Assembly: GCF_000203795.2 (NCBI RefSeq)
Contig: NW_006281117.1
Location: forward strand, 7,501 to 71,500
Origin: Batrachochytrium dendrobatidis JAM81
Lineage: Eukaryota > Chytridiomycota > Chytridiomycetes > Rhizophydiales
DNA: 64,000 nucleotides
Reading direction: 5' to 3'
Positions within the stretch are counted from its first letter, which is position 1; every line of letters begins with the position of its first letter. The position numbers and the translations under genes were made by a program. A model generated the notes under the pieces. That model did no database searches. It was not told the origin of the DNA and was given only the letters and a program-made list of their open reading frames with translations. Shown in pieces: positions 56,601 to 64,000 of the stretch.

Positions 56601-56919
56601 AATATATGAATACCTGTAAACTGGGTCGATTATACTCCAAATACTTGGTTATGATATCTTGCAGTCCAATACTCTGTAAGCGCTGCACTACATCTGTAGA
56701 CTCTGTCATTTCAAACCAACACAAAGTCAGCAATGGCTTGAATTCATCAATAATACAATGGCTATTAAACTTACTGTAATTCTGTTCTTCCAACTCCATT
56801 ATCAATACAAGTAATCTGTCCCATATTTCATCAGCCTTGTGTAGTTGAGCATCCGTTGTTAACAGTTTCAAATCTTCCAGGTGTTGGATCAACTCTTTCA
56901 TGATATCATCCAACTCCAT
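53614..56919 (-). CDS. DUF4246 protein with N-terminal helical extension, four exons, 955 aa
   Basis: I read exons 56614-56919, 56184-56351, 55925-56091 and 53614-55840. All introns are GT-AG, and the phases add up to 956 codons with the stop. Exons 1 to 3 and the start of exon 4 encode helical, armadillo-like sequence (for example VGFIENLEAMYLN, IVNLLKTLVNFADNHPDN). The C-terminal half is DUF4246. It includes NLQVIVKLTNIQLTPSKPKY, NWHNEGPINESIVAIGLYYY (about 767), AVYPNRYQHKEQSFEL and CKILTFFVVNPSRRIVSTAHV. The His-x-Glu (769/771) and later His (849) sit as in 2-oxoglutarate/Fe(II) oxygenases, so an oxygenase-like fold is possible; that is inference. The start ATG is only about 50 bp from a solo LTR. 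The gene appears intact. Confidence 0.85.
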
Positions 56920-56972
56920 GTTTGATAAAATTAGTAAAGTTGAATTTTGATTGAATTTTGATGACAATTTTA

Positions 56973-57483
56973 TATTGGAATATCCAGATGGATACCCCTA
57001 AATGGTAGCCTGTGGCAAGGCTAATTCTAGTAAGCACACACTTTGAATCTCCAAATTAAACCCTTCATCACCACTAATCCATGTGCTCCAAACTTCATTA
57101 TCCTCATTTTTGGAGATTCGAGTCACAAATAACGGGTAAATAGTATTATTATTAAATTGGCTAATTACAGAAATCAATCCTATTGGCTCAATTACTTTTC
57201 GTTTACAACCTCTCATTATCAAACACGTTATTTGTTTGTATCACAAGACAAACAATTAATTACTATAGGTGCCGAGATATTCTCTTATCAATAAACAACT
57301 ATTCAAACTATTTCAACTTTTTACTATACTTGAAAAGACCAGATCTGTTGATCTTGGATTTCAAGTGCAACTTCCATTACACTTTTGATTTGTTCTCTTT
57401 TGATAACTACCAACAGTTACAGATTATACTCTACTATTATTACATTTTATTATACAAATCACGAAACTCCAAAAGTTATGACA
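56973..57483 (+). mobile_element. Solo copia LTR upstream of the DUF4246 gene
   Basis: About 511 bp align with the reverse complement of the LTR at 17011-17544. The start TATTGGAATATCCAGATGGA matches TGTTGGAATATCCAGACGGA, and the end is ...AAAAGTTATGACA. The LTR is clearly diverged, so it is older than the complete element. It occupies nearly all the space between the DUF4246 start codon and the duplicated block, and its last base is directly followed by the first base of that block. No clear 5-bp target duplication (TTTTA before, AAATT after). Confidence 0.85.
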
Positions 57484-57924
57484 AAATTTACACCAGAATT
57501 AATGTCTCATTAATGTGAGACATTACTAGTGTGAGAGTGTTGACTTGCATTGTGTGAGACATTAGTAGTGTGTGAATGTGAGACATTTCTGAATAGTTTA
57601 ACAATCAAAAACCATCAACAATGACGTTTGAACTGGAATTCACATGACTTTCTTGGTTTCTTCCATTTTATAAACACACTCACTTTCTTGTTAATAAACA
57701 ACACAATCGAATATTGATTCATTCCATCACATCTTCAATCAACTGCAACACACTTGCCAATAATGACAACCATCAATATGCCATCATATGTTCACAATCC
57801 TCAAATTCAAAAGTCAATTTGAAACCCCATTTTTAAGCATCTACAAGTCTGCAATATCAGATTTGTGGTTGGTACATAATATGTTGCCAATAAAAGTCGA
57901 CAAATTGAGCAACTGCAATGTGCC

Positions 57925-58980
57925 TTGCTGTATGATAGTAACATACCAGAAATTATGAATGCTTTCAAAATCAAAAGTCTGCAAACGATGTCACTGCTGG
58001 CTTGTAGCCTCTGTTTACAAACCTACAATCAACACATTCACTGGATTCGTATAATGGTAAATGCTGAACCACAAACCGCTGATGATATTATTATGGATGA
58101 TGCTCATATTATTGGAAATCAAACGATTGGTGCAGTTTCAAATGCTGTTTCATCACACAGAAAGTCTTGCTACAGAGTCTGAATCCAATAGCAGTGAATC
58201 TGCAGTTTGACCAACACAGTCAATAATTATCGTTTGAAACTCGAATCAAGTGATGATGTTGCTGTTTCAGATGCACTCAATGTCATGAATGCAGTAACAT
58301 TGAAACCAACTCAAATCATTGATCATGAACCAATTTACCGTGTCTTGATAAAAACACTGATAAACCATCATTCATACATGAGCTTGTCAAAAGTATGAAT
58401 TGATTGCTGAACAGATGTTTAAAGTGGAGCTCAAAACAGTGCAATTCAATGTACAACTTTCCAACGACTTTCCCGCTACAAAAATTACAGTCTTGGAACT
58501 CAAAGTGTACATCAACAATACTTGTGTGTATTGACCATCAATGATGTTGTTNNNNNNNNNNNNNNNNNNNNNNNNNNNNNNNNNNNNNNNNNNNNNNNNN
58601 NNNNNNNNNNNNNNNNNNNNNNNNNNNNNNNNNNNNNNNNNNNNNNNNNNNGCAAAAATACTAAAAGGTTCAGTTTGATGAGTGTCTGGTGTATATTTAC
58701 AATGAATTCAAACTCGAGAGATTGTCGTATTTTGCATACAAGACATACTACAATCTATTACAACAATATCATGTATTTCAATATGCACCCATTCGATTTA
58801 CAACAGTGGCATAAACATCATCACATTTGAACAATGGTTCAGTCGTACAAAGTCCAATAACAGCCATGAATTGTATCAGACATGAACATACTGGTGCAAA
58901 ATTCACATCAAATAACACACCGCAACAAACATGTTTCTGGTAGATGGTGGAATTGATGTCATTGATTTTCAAGTACACGA
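57925..58980 (+). pseudogene. Decayed coding remnants, second copy
   Basis: This repeats the broken plus-strand frames of 20080-21130 with nearly the same stops. It reads slightly better at its start (LLYDSNIPEIMNAFKIKSLQ). The assembly gap falls within it. No family recognised. Confidence 0.4.
58552..58651. other. Assembly gap (100 N)
   Basis: Exactly 100 N, the usual placeholder length. The corresponding interval in copy 1 of the duplication (20721-20784) is 64 bp, so the true missing length is probably near 64 bp. Confidence 0.95.
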
Positions 58981-59029
58981 TATTGGTGTTGAATGATTCA
59001 ATAAACTATACTCGTCGACTTTGTGTACT

Positions 59030-60030
59030 TTTTTCAGTTGCATCGTTTCTGATTCCGAGTTTGAAGCATAATAGTTGCAACAGCGCTGTTGTCCAATTTG
59101 CTTGTTGTTGTGAATAGTAGTCATGATACCACTTGTTTGACGCTTCCTGTTGTTGAACTGGATATGTATGTCAAATATGGATGCCAAATTTTGATGCATT
59201 GCAAGTAATTGTTGTAGTTTTTGATCGAGTCAATGAATGGCATTTATAGTTGCTCTAGAAAACAAGTTGTTTGAAATGTCCTGTCATATGTCATATGTTT
59301 TGTTGTTTTCATGTTCATTAATTGTTGATAATGCATCCAATTGATTTCTGTTTTGGCACTGCTTATTTGTCATTGTTGGATCTGGGTTTCTAGATTCAGT
59401 AACAAACGTTTCAGCAATTTGGATGTGTTCAAATTCATAATACTTGCAAGTCTGAATTATTTGATCATCATCTGAAATTGGATACGAGTAATCATTTCCA
59501 CTAACCACAGTATACATAGTATACACAGCATTACTGTATATTGACTTGTATTTTACTCAAAGGTTTGTCCATTCAGTATTCCAACACAATTTCCAACATC
59601 GATTGAATGGTTTGCAGTGTTTGTTTTAATTGAACCACTTGATGGATCACTTTCATATCTTGATTCAGCAATATCACCAACTGCACAATGATGGATGTGA
59701 TTGTAGTCAAACACAATATGTTGCAAGACATTAACGTATTGGTTAGTTTTAGTATATTCTTGATAAAATGCAATGCTGTTTTGTAATGGGGTGTTGAATC
59801 CTTCAATCAAACATTGTATGTTGTGATTTCCAACATTGACAGTGACATGACAAACACCTTTTGCTTGTGACAGACTTTGAACAAGTGTATTGCTCCGTTT
59901 GTTGTACAATACACGACATGGTCAGTTGGTGGTATCATACAACTGACAAGTGATTGCAAGTATGACTGATAGTTACAATCAACACTGGTTGTTATCAGGT
60001 TATTGATGTATATGGAACAAACCATGTCAA
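59030..60030 (-). pseudogene. Polinton-type small ORF and integrase relics, second copy
   Basis: Minus-strand frames at 59284-59526 (VVSGNDYSYPISDDDQI, TESRNPDPTMTNKQCQNRNQ) and 59553-59909 (HVTVNVGNHNIQCLIEGFN, VLQHIVFDYNHIHH) align in order with the integrase at 40831-41625. A piece near 59050-59150 aligns with the small YRDYYA protein. The glutamate of the catalytic triad is still readable (CLIEGFN). The relic is a little less broken than its twin at 21130-22160. Confidence 0.8.
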
Positions 60031-60199
60031 TGTATCAATCAACAACCCAGTAACTATTGATGTAATATCCAACACAGTATACACAATCAATAATATGGTT
60101 GTTGACCCATTCACAATACTCGACAAACATCAACACATCAGAAAGTTTAAATTTATTCAAAATCAAAATCAAATTGATCGACAAATCATCAATCCAACT

Positions 60200-61549
60200 C
60201 TAATTCGGTTCTTCCAATTTCAAACCACGCCTTTTCATAAACCTTTTTAATTCATATTTGACATCATGTACTCTCCTGCTTATCTTCTTATACTCTTCTT
60301 TCAATTGCTTTTCAACTTTTGGATCGTATTTTGATCCTGATATATCTTCTCCCATTGATAACGCTGACCATTGTTCAAATTTAAGGGCTGCATATTCACG
60401 ACATTCTTTGCGTTTGTTGTTTTGTATTATTTCAGACAATTCAAGCCTTTGCTTTATACGATTAAAGGTTCTTTGATATCTTTCGCTTAATACAATCACT
60501 TGATTTGTAACAGTATTGGCAGACTCGCCTTGGTCCATTGGTTGTTGTTGGTCTTGACTGGAAGTACTTGGACCAGCTACATCAATTGGGTCTTGGCTGG
60601 GAATATTTGGATTAATTATATCAAATAGTGGTTTCCAGTATTCGTCAGAAGTACTTGGATTGGGTTCATTGGTTGAACCAGGCGCTTGACTGCAAGTGTT
60701 TTGACTGGTTTCATCGATTGGCCGTTTCCGACCTTGACTGGAAGTACTTGGACTGGATTGATCAATCGGCTGTTGTGGATCTTTGTTGGGAATATTTAAA
60801 TCAGTTGCATCTATTGGGTGTTGCTGAGTTTGATCGGAAATACTTGAACTGGGTTGATCAGCTGGTTGTTGTTGGTCTTTGTCAAAAGTGTTTGAATCGA
60901 CTTGATCAATTGGGTCAGATACTTGACTGGGAGTATTTAAACCAGCTATATCAAACAGTTCTTGCCATTCTTCAAAAGCGTCTGAATTGACTTCATCTAT
61001 TAAGCGTTGCCAGTTTTTGTCGGGAAATACGAGACCGGGTTCATTAGTTGATTGTTTCCGGCTTTGTTTTGAAGCACTCGGACCGGGTTGATCCATCGAT
61101 TGTTTCTGATCATATTTGGAAATGTTTGAACCGGGTTCATCAATCGGCCGTTTTTGAGCTCGTCTGGAAGTACTTGGATCAACTACATCTATTGATTGTT
61201 GCTGATCTTGGTCGGAAGTATTTGAATCGGGTTTATCAGTTGTACCAGATACTTGGCTGGAAGTGTCTGAACTGGGTTGATCAATCGGTTGTTGCCAGTC
61301 TTGGTCGGATGTGCTTGGATCAGTCGAATCAAATAGGTATTTCCAGTCTTCGTCGAAAATGCTTAAATTAACTGCATCCACTATACTTTGCAAGTCGTCC
61401 AAAGTATTTGGATTAGGTTCATCAGTTGGACCAGACATTTGGCTTGAAGTGCCTGATGCTTGGGGTGAGCCATTGTTATCAGTCGGTATCAGTATTGCAT
61501 TAGCGGTTGCTGCCGCAGTCAGCACAAATAAAATATCAACCAATTTCAT
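60200..61549 (-). CDS. Secreted Q/P/S-rich repeat protein, 449 aa (long paralogue)
   Basis: The ATG at 61549 gives the signal peptide MKLVDILFVLTAAATANA; the frame runs further upstream, but that part is untranslated sequence in the paralogue. About 300 residues of degenerate 16-18-residue units follow, of the type P-S-T-S-x-Q-x-x-Q-x-P-I-D-x. A conserved basic C-terminal domain (TFNRIKQRLELSEIIQ, then WSALSMGEDI, then ELKRFMKRRG) comes after. The paralogue at 22165-22968 has fewer units and lost the last part of this domain. Repeat number and C-terminus have thus changed since duplication. Function unknown; probably secreted into host or substrate. Confidence 0.85.
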   Translation of the reverse strand: MKLVDILFVLTAAATANAILIPTDNNGSPQASGTSSQMSGPTDEPNPNTLDDLQSIVDAVNLSIFDEDWKYLFDSTDPSTSDQDWQQPIDQPSSDTSSQVSGTTDKPDSNTSDQDQQQSIDVVDPSTSRRAQKRPIDEPGSNISKYDQKQSMDQPGPSASKQSRKQSTNEPGLVFPDKNWQRLIDEVNSDAFEEWQELFDIAGLNTPSQVSDPIDQVDSNTFDKDQQQPADQPSSSISDQTQQHPIDATDLNIPNKDPQQPIDQSSPSTSSQGRKRPIDETSQNTCSQAPGSTNEPNPSTSDEYWKPLFDIINPNIPSQDPIDVAGPSTSSQDQQQPMDQGESANTVTNQVIVLSERYQRTFNRIKQRLELSEIIQNNKRKECREYAALKFEQWSALSMGEDISGSKYDPKVEKQLKEEYKKISRRVHDVKYELKRFMKRRGLKLEEPN

Positions 61550-62116
61550 CAGACTGGTCAATGAGTTTAAACTATTAATACAAAAGTAGTGTTGAAACTG
61601 GTGTCGATTATAAAATTGAATGTAATCGATTGTATTTGTATGTTTTGTATAGCAAACCAACCCTTTTAGGTTAACCAACAACACAGGGTTACTTGATTGC
61701 TTGTAATGAGCCAATATCAAACTAGACAGTATGTTACCCCTATTCATAATATCATATTGATCAATTTGATGATCATGTCGATTAAATTATGCTTTTACGA
61801 CCCTTTGATCAGGTATATTGAAAAGCACACCCTTCAATAGTGTTGTGTAACCGCAAGTGCTTTGTTTTACAACCGTATTCATCCTGCAATGACTGTATTC
61901 TGCATTGCAACATACAATGGTTACTACACATTGACTGCATTGCGTGTTTGATTACAACGATCATCATATGACACACAATCAGACTATAATGTTGAATCTA
62001 CACTTTGTGTACTCTTAGTAATCATACATTGTACGATCACCAAGTTTGAACCCACATTCATATATTGTGTTTGACTGTCAATATTGTCAATACAACTCTG
62101 TACACACATTTGTTGT

Positions 62117-63400
62117 GGTTATCATCATCCAACTCAATCTACCATTTCAATCAATCTTGGTCAATCTTGATGATTTACACGCTAATTCATTATCCAATCT
62201 TGTCTGACATTATTATTGGCTTTAATCACATTTGGTTTGTACAACTGCCATGAGTTGTACTACCATTATCATCGTGTATCTGAACACCAAATATTCCAAT
62301 ACATCAATAGTACCACAGTGTAAACAGTAATACAGTTGATCAGTCTTGTGGCAAGACTTTTCATTCAAGTTTGTATTTGGAAATACTCGATACTGAGCAA
62401 ATGATCGATTATGTTGTACAAACGGGTTATTAGCAGTGAATGAGTAATCAACCAGACTGTCTATAATGTAATCAGACTAAATACACACAATACATACAAT
62501 ACTGCCAATCTATGCAACAAACATGTATCAACCAAAATAACAGACGTTTCTAAAACCACCCCGTGATAAAGGACGGATTGGGCTGTCATATATATGGTTG
62601 CATATCTACCAAACAGATCCAGGCCGTACCATTATGCATGATATTATCCTGTTGTAGTTCAGTTATATCCACAACATTGTGTCTAGTACACATCCAACCC
62701 TCAACGTGCCAGAATAAAATTGAAACCACTTGCCAATAGATTCATGGCGCTGTACTAGCGTATACGCTTGGTCTGATGGTGACTAGTTGTATGCCAAACA
62801 TGAGAGCATTTGTCAGTCAGCCCTAGATGTTGTGCACATTTGGTGAATACAAGTACAGTTGGATGTCACGGATAGCAACAATCGACATGACAGTGGACAC
62901 TATTGGACATGTACACTGCAATGTGACTGTCAGCAACCATCACCATCAGTGTGTATCATGTGTTTAAAAAGTACTCGCATGCATTGGATTCAACACCACG
63001 TTTGTGATTGGGTTTGATCTGGATTGTATTGGTGGTGTTGTATTGCATATATCAGTAGATTGTGTGCTGATTTGAATGGCATGATCATCCATTGTGGTTC
63101 ATGTATCACGATGACAATCTGACCTGTTGACACGGCCAGTTTGTTGAACGACCTGCCAATCTCCAATTCAATTATAGTACAACATCACTCATTCAGTATA
63201 TCAGCGACAGATTGCCGAGTTTGGTATTGATCATGTTGTGACACAGTCAGCAGTGTTTGATGTATACAGTCTAGATTAACCTAAAATGACTGTGCAGTCA
63301 TACCAATGGAAAAGTCATGGTTTTGAAATACTGCAGCAACAGACTGTTGGATGCTGTTGTGTTCTAGTGATCCAAAACATGACCAATTGAACAGTCAGTC
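62117..63400. other. Spacer without a gene
   Basis: No supportable gene, RNA gene or ordered repeat. Similarity to the upstream block of the aspartyl-protease-like genes begins at about 63400. Confidence 0.45.
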
Positions 63401-63705
63401 AAGTATTTGGTATACAGTGACAGTATGTGCTGTAGTAATGGATTGTATATGTGATGGTAGCTATCCATAATGGCACTACCTGATCACTGGATACATGACC
63501 CCAATTGAGAATATCAATGCAATATACTAGTGAGGTTGATTATACACCAACAGTGATGCTTGTATATTGATTCACCCTACAGGGTGTTTTTGGCTTTTTT
63601 TAAATATCCGTTTGAAGTGCTGATTATCACCCTTGAAGCTGCCGTCGTTACAAAACGGCAGTCATCTACCAAATTCACGACACTTTCATCACACTACTCG
63701 GTACA
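63400..63705 (+). promoter_or_regulatory. Upstream block of the third aspartyl-protease-like gene
   Basis: The inverse counterpart of 7757-8120 and 29230-29540. It contains GGTTGATTATACACCAACAG and CACCCTACAGGGTG, a palindrome-like word (63574-63587). It also holds the inverted repeat CTGCCGT ... ACGGCAG near 63640, about 60 bp before the start codon. Confidence 0.5.
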
Positions 63706-64000
63706 ATGTTGATTACTCTAGAATGCGTTATACTTGCGTTGCAGGCGGTTGCTGCAGTTCGACTTGCATTAGAATCACCAATTGGAATTGACAGTCAATC
63801 AAACAATAGGCTGTCAAAACGATCACCCGTTGAGTTGGATGGTGATATCAAGAAATGTTACAGAATGAAATCCAATGTTGATGGAGTTGATGTATGTATC
63901 ATGTCATGCATTGTAGTTTGATGTCAACAATATTACATTGATATCAATCTCACACTTGTTTAAAATAGTTGGGTTTACTAGTCGATTCAACAATGTCTGA
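63706..64000 (+). CDS. Aspartyl-protease-like gene, third copy (partial, runs off the window)
   Basis: Exon 1 is 63706-63891 (signal peptide MLITLECVILALQAVAAVRL, propeptide with RLSKRSPVELDGDI). The intron is 63892-63968 (77 nt, GTATGT ... AATAG) and exon 2 begins at 63969, cut by the window end. Both exon 1 and the intron have the same lengths as in the copy at 6313-7747. Unlike that copy, codon 19 is CGA, so the frame is open. Exon 2 begins with VDSTMS where an active pepsin has VDTGSS, so the altered first motif is shared by the family and is not recent decay. Confidence 0.85.

Larger units (their letters stand above)
57484..62116. repeat. Segmental duplication, copy 2 (4.6 kb)
   Basis: Collinear with 19654-23566 in the same orientation, including the TGTGAGACATT cluster (57501-57590), plus-strand remnants, Polinton-type relics and a longer version of the secreted gene. 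Most base differences are isolated substitutions. A run of 100 N interrupts it. Confidence 0.92.

Noticed and set aside
1..64000. tRNA, rRNA or other structured RNA genes
   Set aside because: I saw no cloverleaf-like A/B-box sequence or rRNA core on either strand by eye; a covariance-model search would be needed to exclude small ones.

Overview
The window looks like an accessory, repeat-rich stretch of a chytrid fungus, most likely Batrachochytrium (B. salamandrivorans or B. dendrobatidis). I cannot separate the two species from sequence alone. The reasons are: AT-rich DNA with short GT-AG introns (about 60-375 nt); several Crinkler (CRN)-type genes carrying ubiquitin-like headers, NTPase and PD-(D/E)XK nuclease modules; small secreted, repeat-rich proteins of the kind expanded in this genus; a pepsin-like aspartyl protease family; and fungal genes such as DUF1275 and DUF4246. 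A 100-N run at 58552-58651 marks an assembly gap.

Layout. 1-5.6 kb holds a three-copy repeat family and a 12-bp minisatellite, with no gene. 5.8-8.1 kb has a solo LTR and a three-exon aspartyl-protease-like gene with an in-frame stop. 8.1-11.9 kb is AT-rich with one CRN relic. 11.9-17.5 kb is a complete Ty1/copia element with apparently identical LTRs and a perfect 5-bp target duplication. 17.8-19.5 kb is a CRN gene with a stop in its header. 19.65-23.57 kb and 57.48-62.12 kb are two copies of a segmental duplication. Each copy holds Polinton-type integrase relics and one secreted repeat protein (267 aa versus 449 aa). 24.4-35.2 kb holds four more secreted-protein genes, an orphan first exon of the protease family, a Dicer C-terminal fragment and a basic protein. 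36.1-37.5 kb is a two-exon DUF1275 membrane protein. 38.0-46.4 kb holds an ATP-grasp relic, a frameshifted CRN, a small ORF, a decayed Polinton/Maverick-like block (small basic ORF, integrase, protein-primed DNA polymerase B), and an open CRN that abuts the polymerase relic. 46.8-53.2 kb holds a second solo LTR, an unrecognised and probably broken multi-exon gene, and two divergent CRN relics. 53.6-56.9 kb is a four-exon DUF4246 gene whose upstream region is a solo copia LTR. The window ends inside a third copy of the aspartyl-protease-like gene.

Themes. Six CRN loci lie in 64 kb, and only one has an uninterrupted frame. Mobile DNA (copia, solo LTRs, Polinton pieces) sits at breakpoints and promoters. 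The genes do not form a pathway. The common thread is secreted or host-directed protein families in a fast-evolving repeat compartment, plus a few conserved fungal genes. The strongest unusual signals are: a pepsin-fold family with both active-site motifs altered; an 18-bp perfect inverted repeat in front of a CRN gene whose core recurs near another CRN; a CRN directly abutting a Polinton polymerase; and an isolated Dicer RNase IIIb-dsRBD piece.
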